Position numbers and translations under genes: made by a program. Below the pieces are notes generated by a model, which saw only the letters and a list, made by a program, of their open reading frames with translations, ran no database searches and was not told where the DNA came from. Positions 7,654 to 16,099 of a stretch of 28,918 bases of DNA are shown piece by piece (the stretch's first letter is position 1; each line of letters starts with the position of its first letter). Source of the stretch: Clostridia bacterium (GTDB lineage Bacteria; Bacillota; Clostridia; Christensenellales; Borkfalkiaceae); contig JAGCMG010000006.1 of NCBI GenBank assembly GCA_017646555.1, positions 1 through 28,918 on the forward strand, given 5' to 3'.

Positions 7654-10287
7654 TTATTGTTCTACTGAAAGTTCTTCTATTTCACGCTTGAGTTTTTTAC
7701 GCATATCTACGTATTTATCAAGTTTTTCCCTTTCAGCATCAACTAAATTTTTAGGTGCTTTATCTAAAAAGCCCTTGTTCATAAGTTTGCCGTTTGCGCG
7801 TTTAATTTCGGCTTCAACGTTGTCAAGTTCAGCATTTAAACGCTTAATTTCAGCCGAAATATCAACGAGTTCACCCATAGGAACGTAAAGTTCAGCGCAC
7901 GATAACACTTGAGAAATAGTTCTTTCTTTAAGTTCAGACTTATCGCTTATTATAACGATTTCGCTAACACCTGCAAGTTTTTCGATATATAAAGCGCCTT
8001 TTTTAATTGCCGTTGCAACGTCGCTCTTAACAAAGAGTTGAACTTTTTTAGACGGAGCAGCGCCAACGGTTGCTTTAATATTTCTAACTGCTTTAATTAC
8101 AGCCATTACGGGTTCAACGTCTTTAACTGCTTTAGAGTAGTTAAACTTAGCGTTGTATCTTGGGAAGTCTTGCACCATAATACTGCCCGTTGCGTTAGGA
8201 ATATTAGAATAAATTTCTTCGGTAACGAACGGAACGAACGGATGTAAAAGTTTAACGGTTTCAGTTAAAACGTAAACTAATACGCTTAAAGTGTGTGAAC
8301 GCTTAACTTCGTCGTCGCCGTATAAAACAGGCTTGGTAAGTTCAATGTACCAGTCGCAAAAATCATTCCAAACGAAGTCGTAAAGTTTAGCGATAGCGTT
8401 ACCCATTTCATATTTTTCCATATTAACGGTAACTTCTCTAATAGCCCTATTGAGTTTAGAAATAATCCACTTGTCAGCAGAATTTAACTTGCAATCTTTA
8501 AGTGGTAAAATTTCAACGCCTTCAGCGTTCATAAGTACGAATCTTGAAGCGTTCCAAACTTTATTCATAAAGTTTCTTGAGCCTTCAAGTTTTTCGTCGG
8601 AAAATCTTGTATCACTACCAGGCGCAATACCGTTAATAAGCGAAAATCTTAAAGTATCAGCACCGTATTTATCAATAATTTCAAGAGGGTCAATACCGTT
8701 GCCTAACGATTTACTCATTTTTCTACCTTGAGCGTCACGAACAAGACCGTGAATAAGAACGTCTTTAAACGGTATTCTGTTCATATGTTCCACGCCCGAG
8801 AAAATCATCCTTGCTACCCAGAAGAAGATTATATCGTAAGCAGTAACTAAAACGTCGGTCGGGTAGAAATATTCTAAATCCTTGGTCTTATCAGGATAGC
8901 CAAGCGTTGAGAACGGCCATAACGCCGAAGAAAACCACGTATCTAAAACGTCTTCGTCTTGACGGACGTTAGAAGAACCACACTTACTGCAAACGTGAAC
9001 GTCTTCTTTAGAAACCATCAATTCCCCACAATCGTCGCAGTAATATGCAGGGATTCTATGCCCCCACCAAAGTTGACGGGAAATACACCAGTCCCTAATA
9101 TTTTCCATCCAATTATAGTAGATTTTAGAAAATCTTTGTGGAATAAATTTAATTTTCTTATTTTTAACAACCTCAACTGCAGGTTTAGCAAGTGGTTCCA
9201 TTTTAACGAACCATTGTTTTGAAACGGTTGATTCTACCGTTGCTTTACAACGATAACAATGCCCTACGTTATGGTGAAGTGGTTCGGTTTTAACGAGCGC
9301 ACCAAGTTCTTTTAATTGTTCAACGATTACAGGACGATATTTTTCAGACGGCATACCTTGACTTTCGCCTGCTAATTCGCACATAGTACCATCGTCGTTG
9401 ATAACTTTAACGATAGGAAGATTATGGCGAAGCCCAACTTCAAAGTCGTTAGGGTCATGCGCTGGGGTAATTTTAACAGCGCCAGTACCGAATTCTTTTT
9501 CAACGTAAGTGTCGGCAATAATCGGAATTTCTTTATTGACAACCGGTAAAATAACCGTTTTACCGATTAAGTTTTTATATCTTTCGTCATCAGGGTGAAC
9601 TGCAACTGCAGTATCGCCAAGCATAGTTTCAGGTCTTGACGTTGCAACTACGATATATTCGTCGCTATCTTTAACTTGATATTTTAAGTGCCAAAGGAAA
9701 GAATCTTCTTCAACGTAATCAACTTCAGCATCAGAAAGTGCAGTTTTACAATGTGGACACCAGTTAATAATTCTATCCCCTTGATAGATAAGTCCTTTAT
9801 TGTAAAGGTTAACGAATACTTCCTTAACGGCTTTAGAACACTTTTCGTCCATAGTAAACGCCAAGCGCGACCAATCGCAAGAAGAACCTAACTTTTTAAG
9901 TTGTTCAACGATTCTACCACCGTATTGTTCCTTCCATTTCCAAGCGCGCACTAAAAAACCGTCTCTACCAACGTCGTTTTTAGTTAAACCTTCTTTAGCC
10001 ATTTGTTCAACTATTTTAACTTCCGTAGCGATAGACGCGTGGTCAGTACCAGGGAGCCAAAGCGCAGAATAGCCTTGCATCCTTTTGAAACGGATTAAAG
10101 TATCTTGTAAAGTATTGTTAAGGGCGTGACCCATATGAAGTTGCCCCGTTATATTTGGTGGGGGAATTACGATAGTAAAAGGTAATTTAGACGGGTCTAC
10201 TTCTGCTTTAAAATACCCCTCTTCTTCCCACGTTTTATAAATACGGTTTTCAAATTCACCAGGATTGTAAGTTTTTGACATATCCAT
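7654..10287 (-). CDS. valS: Valyl-tRNA synthetase
   Basis: 877-aa class I synthetase that charges tRNA(Val) and edits mischarged Thr. PPPNITGQLHMGH near residue 50 contains the HIGH signature, and GRKMSKSLGNGIDP in the catalytic core contains KMSKS. The CP1 editing domain (ATSRPETMLGDTAVAVHP) and Cys-rich segments (CYRCKATVE; YYCDDCGELM...CSKCGSS) are present. The C-terminal coiled coil (IKRLNAELDNVEAEIKRANGKL onward) is the tRNA-binding arm seen in ValRS. A GTG at 10296 would give three more residues, but the AGGAG site is only 1-2 nt from it. The ATG at 10287 lies eight bases after GGAG and is preferred. The gene is transcribed from a consensus promoter and shows no T-box leader. Confidence 0.96.
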   Translation of the reverse strand: MDMSKTYNPGEFENRIYKTWEEEGYFKAEVDPSKLPFTIVIPPPNITGQLHMGHALNNTLQDTLIRFKRMQGYSALWLPGTDHASIATEVKIVEQMAKEGLTKNDVGRDGFLVRAWKWKEQYGGRIVEQLKKLGSSCDWSRLAFTMDEKCSKAVKEVFVNLYNKGLIYQGDRIINWCPHCKTALSDAEVDYVEEDSFLWHLKYQVKDSDEYIVVATSRPETMLGDTAVAVHPDDERYKNLIGKTVILPVVNKEIPIIADTYVEKEFGTGAVKITPAHDPNDFEVGLRHNLPIVKVINDDGTMCELAGESQGMPSEKYRPVIVEQLKELGALVKTEPLHHNVGHCYRCKATVESTVSKQWFVKMEPLAKPAVEVVKNKKIKFIPQRFSKIYYNWMENIRDWCISRQLWWGHRIPAYYCDDCGELMVSKEDVHVCSKCGSSNVRQDEDVLDTWFSSALWPFSTLGYPDKTKDLEYFYPTDVLVTAYDIIFFWVARMIFSGVEHMNRIPFKDVLIHGLVRDAQGRKMSKSLGNGIDPLEIIDKYGADTLRFSLINGIAPGSDTRFSDEKLEGSRNFMNKVWNASRFVLMNAEGVEILPLKDCKLNSADKWIISKLNRAIREVTVNMEKYEMGNAIAKLYDFVWNDFCDWYIELTKPVLYGDDEVKRSHTLSVLVYVLTETVKLLHPFVPFVTEEIYSNIPNATGSIMVQDFPRYNAKFNYSKAVKDVEPVMAVIKAVRNIKATVGAAPSKKVQLFVKSDVATAIKKGALYIEKLAGVSEIVIISDKSELKERTISQVLSCAELYVPMGELVDISAEIKRLNAELDNVEAEIKRANGKLMNKGFLDKAPKNLVDAEREKLDKYVDMRKKLKREIEELSVEQ

Positions 10288-10312
10288 AAGGCACACTCCT
10301 TATAAGTTCATT

Positions 10313-10326
10313 ACGGCAAAAGCCGT
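10313..10326 (-). other. Stem-loop at the 5' end of the valS transcript
   Basis: ACGGC-TTTT-GCCGT forms a five-base-pair stem a few bases after the predicted start of the valS mRNA and about 26 nt before the start codon. It does not cover the ribosome binding site and has no T-run, so a 5'-stabilising hairpin is more likely than an attenuator. Confidence 0.45.
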
Positions 10327-10336
10327 GGTAAATGTT

Positions 10337-10365
10337 ATTATAACCTTTTTTGCTTTTATTGTCAA
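10337..10365 (-). promoter_or_regulatory. Perfect consensus promoter of valS
   Basis: Minus-strand TTGACA (10365-10360) and TATAAT (10342-10337) are both perfect hexamers with a 17-bp spacer. The transcript should begin near 10330, giving a leader of about 43 nt. Confidence 0.92.
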
Positions 10366-10380
10366 ATATAAATATTAAAG

Positions 10381-10410
10381 TAAACAAATAAAATTGTTTG
10401 TGCATAGAAT
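10381..10410 (+). promoter_or_regulatory. Possible weak promoter of the ABC importer operon
   Basis: TAAACA (10381-10386) and TAGAAT (10405-10410) with an 18-bp spacer are the best plus-strand pair in the divergent region, with four and five matches to consensus. An AAACAA/TTGTTT inverted repeat overlaps the spacer and could be an operator. Both calls are tentative, and the much stronger valS promoter reads the other way. Confidence 0.3.
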
Positions 10411-10436
10411 AAACAAAACGATAAAAGGAGGTAAAT

Positions 10437-11417
10437 ATGAAAAAATTAATAACGTGTTTTATCGCTTTAATATTACTAATCGTGCCTTTTTCGGGCTGTG
10501 GTGAAGAGGATACTATTTCGGTTAACGAAGTAACCCACTCAGTCTTTTACGCGCCTATGTACGTGGCAATGGAAAAAGGCTATTTTGAAGAAGAAAACGT
10601 CAGCATTAGCCTAACGAACGGTGGTGGCGCTGATAAAGTTATGACGGCAGTAGTTTCGGGGGATGCCGATATCGGTTTATGTGGTCCTGAAACTGTTATT
10701 TACGTTCGCGCACAAGGGAAATTAGACGCTCCTAAAGTGTTTGCTCAACTAACGCAAAAAGACGGTGCTTTTTTAATTTCACGAACTAACGAAAAAGAAA
10801 ATTTTTCTTTAAACAATTTAAAAAATAAAGATATTTTGGCGGGTCGTGAAGGTGGTGTCCCTGCAATGTCGTTTGAATACGCTATGAAAGAGGCCGGCTT
10901 AACGCGCAACGTCGACTACACCCTTAATTTTGGCGTGCAGTTTAATATGATGACACCTGCTTTTGAAAGTGGCACGTCTGATTACGTTACCATGTTCGAG
11001 CCAAGCGCGTCAGAGTTTGAAAAAGCTGGCAAAGGCTATATCGTAGCAAGTATGGGCGAACTTTCAGGCGAACTTCCCTACACTTCATTTATTGCGCTTG
11101 ATAGTTTTCTAAAAGACAACGAAGAAAAAGCGCTTGCGTTTATTCGCGCAATTAAAAAAGGCTACGATTTTATTGCTAATAACACCGATTTAGCCGTAGC
11201 GCAAGCAATAAAAGGACAATTTGCTGGAACTTCGGTTGAATCACTTGCTATATCGGTTAAAAACTATCGCGCAATAGGCGCTTGGAAAGCCGACTTAAAA
11301 GCGACTGAAACAAGTTTTACAAGACTTCAAAATATTATGGAATTTGCTGGCGAATTGCCCGTTAGATTTTCCTTTAGCGAATTGGTCGATAATTCGTTAG
11401 TAGATAAAGCGTTATAA
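10437..11417 (+). CDS. ABC importer substrate-binding lipoprotein, NitT/TauT/THI5 (NMT1-like) type
   Basis: 326-aa extracytoplasmic binding protein. The N-terminal signal peptide ends in a lipobox PFSGC with Cys21 as lipidation site. The opening of the mature domain (VTHSVFYAPMYVAMEKGYFEEENV, then GGGADKVMTAVVSGDADIGLCGPE) is characteristic of the SsuA/THI5/NMT1-like fold, which binds small sulfonates, nitrate, bicarbonate or pyrimidine thiamine precursors. Substrate identity cannot be read here. There is no TPP riboswitch in the leader, and no thi, ssu or nrt gene adjoins. The ATG has a perfect AGGAGG five bases upstream. The ATPase gene follows 16 nt after the stop, so the three importer genes form one operon. 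Confidence 0.88.
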   Translation: MKKLITCFIALILLIVPFSGCGEEDTISVNEVTHSVFYAPMYVAMEKGYFEEENVSISLTNGGGADKVMTAVVSGDADIGLCGPETVIYVRAQGKLDAPKVFAQLTQKDGAFLISRTNEKENFSLNNLKNKDILAGREGGVPAMSFEYAMKEAGLTRNVDYTLNFGVQFNMMTPAFESGTSDYVTMFEPSASEFEKAGKGYIVASMGELSGELPYTSFIALDSFLKDNEEKALAFIRAIKKGYDFIANNTDLAVAQAIKGQFAGTSVESLAISVKNYRAIGAWKADLKATETSFTRLQNIMEFAGELPVRFSFSELVDNSLVDKAL

Positions 11418-11433
11418 AAAACGGAGAGCACTA

Positions 11434-12198
11434 ATGAATACCCTGCTTGAAATCAACAACGTAACCTATACCTATCACACTAAAAACGGCGAAACGACGG
11501 CGATTGAAAACCTTAAATTTAACGTAAAAGATAAAGAATTCGTATCAATCGTCGGACCGTCGGGGTGTGGAAAAACCACCATTTTATCAATAATTTCAGG
11601 GTTAATTTCCCCTACTCGTGGGCAAACGCTATTAAATGGTAAAAAAATAGAAAAACCGTGCGACAACATAGGTTATATGTTACAAAAAGACCAACTTTTT
11701 CCTTGGCGAACGATAGAAAAAAACGTATTTTTACCGCTCGAAATTAAAAAAGTTAAGGACGAAAACGCTAAAAATTACGGGCGCGAACTACTTATTAAAT
11801 ACGGACTTAAAGACTTTTTAAAAAGTTACCCCGACGAACTTTCAGGTGGTATGCGCCAACGCGTTGCGCTGATTAGAACGCTTGTATCTAAACCCGACCT
11901 ATTGCTTTTAGACGAACCTTTTTCAGCGCTTGATAGCAAAACAAGGCTATCCGTATCAAACGACGTGTATAAGATTATTCGCGCAGAAAACAAGACGGCG
12001 ATTTTAGTTACGCACGATATAAGCGAAGCAATTTCAATGTCGGATAGAGTAATCGTTTTAACTGAGCGACCGTCAAAAGTGAAAAATGAACACGTCATAT
12101 CATTAAGTGGTTCTTCCCCAATCAACAAGCGTGAAAACCCTGAGTTTTCCAAATGGTTTGAAATACTTTACAAGGAACTTGACGCAAATGAAAAATAA
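11434..12198 (+). CDS. ABC importer ATP-binding protein, NitT/TauT type
   Basis: 254-aa ABC ATPase that powers the importer encoded with it. Walker A GPSGCGKTT is at 41-49, the Q-loop glutamine is in YMLQKDQLFPW (about 84), the signature LSGGMRQR is at 136-143, Walker B LLLLDEPFSALD is at 156-167, and the switch histidine is in ILVTHD (about 194). The FPWRTIEKNVFLPLE segment is typical of the SsuB/TauB/NrtD group. GGAGAG upstream of the ATG is a good ribosome binding site. The 3' end overlaps the permease start by 11 nt, suggesting coupled translation. Confidence 0.95.
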   Translation: MNTLLEINNVTYTYHTKNGETTAIENLKFNVKDKEFVSIVGPSGCGKTTILSIISGLISPTRGQTLLNGKKIEKPCDNIGYMLQKDQLFPWRTIEKNVFLPLEIKKVKDENAKNYGRELLIKYGLKDFLKSYPDELSGGMRQRVALIRTLVSKPDLLLLDEPFSALDSKTRLSVSNDVYKIIRAENKTAILVTHDISEAISMSDRVIVLTERPSKVKNEHVISLSGSSPINKRENPEFSKWFEILYKELDANEK

Positions 12199-13000
12199 CA
12201 ATTATTCAATCGAACACGCGCTTTTTATTAAAAAACAAAAACGCGAAACTTTAATAGTAAACGCGTTTAGATTAGGCGTATTTTTTGCCATATTTTTCCT
12301 TTGGGAACTTCTTGTAAACATAGGTGTTTTAGACGGTTTTATAACCAGTTATCCAAGTAAAATAGCGATAACCGTATATGAACTTTTTAAATCTGGCGAA
12401 CTTTTAACGCATATAGGAATAACTCTATACGAAACGCTTTTAGGCTTTTTTATTTCGGTCAGTTTAGGCTATATTACGGCGCTAATTTTATGGTGGTCTG
12501 AGCGTTTAAGACGAGTTTTTGAGCCGTATATAGTAGTTTTAAACAGTTTGCCTAAAATTGCGTTAGGTCCGGTTATAATAGTGTGGTTTGGCAGTGGCGA
12601 AAAAGCCATTATTGCAATGGCGGTTTTAATTAGCGTAATAGTGTGTGTTCTTTCAATGCTTGGCGCATTTTTAGAAACCGACAAGGATAAAATTTTACTA
12701 TTAAAATCAATGGGCGCAAGCAAGTTTACTATTATGACTAAACTCGTTATCCCCGGCTCAAAAGAAGCCTTTGTAAATATGCTAAAAATCGCTTTAGGTA
12801 TGGCTTGGATAGGCTCAATTATGGGCGAATATTTAGTTTCAAAAGCGGGACTTGGGTATTTAATAGTATATGGAAGTCAGGTGTTTAAACTTGATTTAGT
12901 TATGGCGTCTACCGTAGTTTTATTATTACTTTCGGGCGCTATGTACTACCTTGTTACCTTGCTTGAAAAACTTTTAATTAAAAACAAAAAGTACGGCTAA
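12188..13000 (+). CDS. ABC importer permease, NitT/TauT type
   Basis: 270-aa membrane protein with about six hydrophobic segments. The cytoplasmic coupling (EAA-type) motif SMGASKFTIMTKLVIPGS lies in the C-terminal half. The GVLDGFITSYPSKIAITVYELF beginning and the IALGPVIIVWFG segment match the SsuC/TauC-like permease family. I chose the ATG at 12188, inside the last codons of the ATPase gene, because AAGGAA precedes it by 10 bases and the following residues are hydrophilic before helix 1. A longer frame from 12107 would lie inside the ATPase coding region and adds no plausible domain. The operon ends at the terminator at 13025-13050. Confidence 0.94.
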   Translation: MKNNNYSIEHALFIKKQKRETLIVNAFRLGVFFAIFFLWELLVNIGVLDGFITSYPSKIAITVYELFKSGELLTHIGITLYETLLGFFISVSLGYITALILWWSERLRRVFEPYIVVLNSLPKIALGPVIIVWFGSGEKAIIAMAVLISVIVCVLSMLGAFLETDKDKILLLKSMGASKFTIMTKLVIPGSKEAFVNMLKIALGMAWIGSIMGEYLVSKAGLGYLIVYGSQVFKLDLVMASTVVLLLLSGAMYYLVTLLEKLLIKNKKYG

Positions 13001-13019
13001 CTTTGCACGGCGATAACAA

Positions 13020-13052
13020 CAAAAAAAAGACACCCCGAAAGGTGTCTTTTAT
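13020..13052. terminator. Bidirectional terminator between converging genes
   Basis: AAAAGACACC (13025-13034) and GGTGTCTTTT (13041-13050) form a 10-bp stem around CCGAAA. The A-run on one side and T-run on the other make it work on both strands. It ends the ABC operon (plus) and the 941-aa lipoprotein gene (minus). On the minus strand the loop can close to a UUCG tetraloop. Confidence 0.9.
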
Positions 13053-13058
13053 AATTAA

Positions 13059-15884
13059 TTAAACTTTTACATCAAAGTTAGAGAACGAATAGGTAACTTT
13101 CGTACCAGTAGTAGTCCCGTTGTTAGTATAACCCGTACCGTCCGTCCTTGACCAGAATTCAAACCCTACGACTTTTGATACGAGCGTAGTAGTTGCAAAT
13201 TCGGTGCCTTCAATATAAATTGCTAAATAGCCTGTTGCGTTCGCCTTAATTTCAACACTTACTGTTGTTTTGCCTTCAAACGGTTTAGCGGCGTTAGCAG
13301 GACTTGAAAGGCCAGCATCGCCATAACCCACCTTAATAGACCATTTTCCTTCCCAACAGCAGAATTGGAATGAAACGCTTGCGCCGTCGCTTCTTACGCC
13401 CTTACCTGCGTGCATTACGATTGCCGGGAATATCTTCGTACCTGAACCCATATTAGCGTAGTTAAGTTTGAAGGAAATTTTACTATTTTTAGTCATAGCA
13501 AACGGTACTACACCCGAATAAATTTCCGCTTTTGTTAAGTCAGAAGTTACGGTATAAGAGCCATTAGAACCAGTGTAAGAGAAGTTGCTATTTATGTATG
13601 CACTAATTTGAGTTTCATCCATATTAGCGATTTGTTTAACGATAATAGGACAATCTTCAATTCTTGTTGCAATTTTAATGTTTGTAAGTGTTGAAGCAAG
13701 GTTTCTATATATACCAGTAACGCCAGCAAAAGTGTAATTACCTAATCTACACATTATGCGTAAGCCCTGACCGTCGTCAGTTGCCCCAAGACCGTAAGCC
13801 TTACCGTTAACAACGGCAACTGCAATCTTTAAACCTGAACTTGAAGTAAATTGATTGTATTGCGCTTGGGTTAAGGTTTCGCCAAACCAAACTTCACCAA
13901 ATCTTAAACCCCAGTGATTACTGTTATACTTGTTAGGGTCGTAGTGACCACCCCAAGTAACACCAGCAGATTCTTTAGCAGAAAGTCTAATAAATACACC
14001 ACCCGTTTCCTTGGTCACACTTGATGGAGCATGGTAATTGAATTCCATATAAATTGCCTTATTTGCTACTGCAGGCGCAATATATAATTCAGTAGTGAAC
14101 GCGCTTTCAGAGATACCACCCGTAGAACTTACCGTATCGTTAGTAAATGCCTTTGTTAAAGTAATTGTCTTTTCCTGCGAAATAGCGCCACCGTTTACGG
14201 TAATAGTGAAACTACTATAACCGTCTGGTTGAACGACATATTGACCGTCTAAAAGTTTTGTTTTAACAATGCCGTTTGCGTCAACATATGCCGTTACCAT
14301 AGCATTGGTTGACTTAAATGTTACCGATATATTTTCAGGGATTTTAGTGCCTAAAAGAATATTATTAGTCGTTTGTTTAAGAGTTAAAGTAACGTCCCTT
14401 TGTAAAGATGCGCTAACCACGTCAACTACGATTTGCATAGGACCTGAAATCTTGTTTGCAACGAAGTCGAAATAGTAGTCGTTACCGCTTTGAGTTAAGG
14501 TTTTAACAGCACCGTCAACCTTTACAGAGTTAACGAGATAACCGTCTTGAACGGCAACGTGAACAGGAACGCTTCTACCAAAGGTAATCGAGTTAACAAC
14601 GTCAACGGTTGCCTTACCCGTTTGCCCCGTTACCGAAGAAGTAATTGAACAGTTAATCGGCGATTCGGTATAAAGCATAAGGTCGGTAATTTCAACGTTC
14701 AAATTGTTGTATAAGATGATACCTTCAATTCTGGTGTTAGCAGTGTTTATCGACTTAAAGTGAGTAAGTGCGCCACCGTTAACCGAATAGAACATATGTG
14801 CTTGCGTGCCGTCTAAGAAAAGACCGATTTTAACTTTACAATAAAGTTCTTTTGTACTGGTTACGGCTTTAACAGGCAACATTTTCCAGTCGCCACCAAA
14901 GTTGTTGATACCACGGACAGCAAATTGATTAGCAGTACTATTATCAACGCCGTTTGAAACGTATCTTACTACGTAACAACCACTACCTAAACCTGCGTAT
15001 TGTACGCCGACTGGGCTTGGGCTAATAACGCCACCGGTAGCAAAACCACCGTAAATGTCAAGTCCGTCAAGTTTAGACGGTTTAATATCAAAAGTAGCCT
15101 CAGCATACTTAATTTCCCCTAAATTTGGGTTAAAGTACATATAGGTATGCTTTTTAGAAGTCGTATTGTTAGAAGTTACTTTACCGAGTGCCGCTTCAGA
15201 AACGTCATAAGTGCCGTCAAAAGCAGTACCGTTCCAAGTATTGTTTTCAATAGAGCCTACCGCTGAAATTACGTTATAATTAAACGAAAGACTATAATTA
15301 TTTTGCGAAGAAGAAACGGTTATTTGTTTCGTTAAAAAGTTAGGGTCCGAAACCGAAACGGTATAAGTGCCGTTTGACAAGTTAAAGTTACTAATCGTAC
15401 CGTTAGTTGCTTCAAGCACGGTGCTTGCGCCTAAACTATCGGTAAAAGTAACTTTACCAGTATAGTTTATAGCAGTATTGTCGCCGTTGAGTGGTTTTAC
15501 AGTTGTAATAGTACAAACGTTAGCAGGAACAACTGCCGTAAATTTTACCATTACGACAACTTCTGTAAACGAGCCTGCTGATAAAGTAATAGTGTTACTA
15601 CCAACGTCGTTACCGTTTACGTTAAATCTTTCAATCGCATAACCACTATTAGCAATCGCAGTTACGGTTACGCCAGTACCTTTAGTGCCAGTATAACTAA
15701 CCGTACCGTAGTTAGGCGTTTCATTAAAAATTTGTATGAAATTATCCTCTGTAAAAGAATCAGCAGAAGTACCGTTATTAGTAGCGTTGTTATTATCGTT
15801 GCCGTTATCTGAATCAGAACAACCAGCAATACCAAAAGAACAAAGCATTAATATCGATAAAATAAGTATGATAATCTTTTTCAT
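13059..15884 (-). CDS. Large modular surface lipoprotein, A-B-C-A-B-C-D architecture
   Basis: 941 aa. A signal peptide ends in lipobox IAGC (Cys22), followed by a short Asn/Asp-rich linker. Seven beta-rich modules can be traced by comparison with the two neighbouring giant proteins. A1 (about 48-117) is a bacterial-repeat-like module with GYAIERFNVNG. B1 (120-202) is Cna-B/carboxypeptidase-regulatory-like with LSNGTYTVSVSD. C1 (203-408) is lectin-like with RYVSNGVDNSTANQF. A2 (409-492), B2 (495-578) and C2 (579-745; TWGGHYDP and WGLRFG) repeat the series. The terminal D module (746-941) has FQFCCWEGKW at 839-848. No enzyme motif, SLH, LPXTG or dockerin is visible. Function is unknown; lectin-like modules and the nearby GH43 enzyme suggest glycan binding at the cell surface, which is inference. 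It has its own promoter and terminator. Confidence 0.88.
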   Translation of the reverse strand: MKKIIILILSILMLCSFGIAGCSDSDNGNDNNNATNNGTSADSFTEDNFIQIFNETPNYGTVSYTGTKGTGVTVTAIANSGYAIERFNVNGNDVGSNTITLSAGSFTEVVVMVKFTAVVPANVCTITTVKPLNGDNTAINYTGKVTFTDSLGASTVLEATNGTISNFNLSNGTYTVSVSDPNFLTKQITVSSSQNNYSLSFNYNVISAVGSIENNTWNGTAFDGTYDVSEAALGKVTSNNTTSKKHTYMYFNPNLGEIKYAEATFDIKPSKLDGLDIYGGFATGGVISPSPVGVQYAGLGSGCYVVRYVSNGVDNSTANQFAVRGINNFGGDWKMLPVKAVTSTKELYCKVKIGLFLDGTQAHMFYSVNGGALTHFKSINTANTRIEGIILYNNLNVEITDLMLYTESPINCSITSSVTGQTGKATVDVVNSITFGRSVPVHVAVQDGYLVNSVKVDGAVKTLTQSGNDYYFDFVANKISGPMQIVVDVVSASLQRDVTLTLKQTTNNILLGTKIPENISVTFKSTNAMVTAYVDANGIVKTKLLDGQYVVQPDGYSSFTITVNGGAISQEKTITLTKAFTNDTVSSTGGISESAFTTELYIAPAVANKAIYMEFNYHAPSSVTKETGGVFIRLSAKESAGVTWGGHYDPNKYNSNHWGLRFGEVWFGETLTQAQYNQFTSSSGLKIAVAVVNGKAYGLGATDDGQGLRIMCRLGNYTFAGVTGIYRNLASTLTNIKIATRIEDCPIIVKQIANMDETQISAYINSNFSYTGSNGSYTVTSDLTKAEIYSGVVPFAMTKNSKISFKLNYANMGSGTKIFPAIVMHAGKGVRSDGASVSFQFCCWEGKWSIKVGYGDAGLSSPANAAKPFEGKTTVSVEIKANATGYLAIYIEGTEFATTTLVSKVVGFEFWSRTDGTGYTNNGTTTGTKVTYSFSNFDVKV

Positions 15885-15956
15885 AATATCTCCTTTTTTT
15901 ATTTGAAAAGAACTACAAAATGTAATAAATATTATTCCATAATATTATACACAGTC

Positions 15957-15985
15957 ATTATAACATATAAATTAAAAAACTTCAA
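15957..15985 (-). promoter_or_regulatory. Promoter of the 941-aa lipoprotein gene
   Basis: Minus-strand TTGAAG (15985-15980) and TATAAT (15962-15957) with a 17-bp spacer. The predicted transcript has a leader of about 65 nt with no clear structure, then AAGGAG six bases before the ATG. Confidence 0.8.
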
Positions 15986-16061
15986 CCCCTTAAATAAATA
16001 TTTTTAGCATAATAATCAACAAATTTTATATGATTTTTTACAGTCAGCGTTATTAAACATT

Positions 16062-16090
16062 AAAAAAGACACCCCGAAAGGTGTCTTTTT
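16062..16090 (-). terminator. Terminator of the GH43/lipoprotein operon
   Basis: AAAAAGACACC and GGTGTCTTTTT flank CCGAAA (loop 16074-16079). The stem and loop are identical in sequence to the terminator at 13025-13050, which ends the paralogous gene. It starts 10 nt after the stop codon at 16100. Confidence 0.9.
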
Positions 16091-16099
16091 ATTTTATCA

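Noticed and set aside
10366..10436. TPP or other riboswitch before the ABC importer
   Set aside because: The interval is about 70 nt, AT-rich, and has none of the conserved riboswitch core sequences.
12107..12187. 27-residue N-terminal extension of the permease
   Set aside because: It is encoded by out-of-frame ATPase sequence and lacks family similarity. The ATG at 12188 fits the family.
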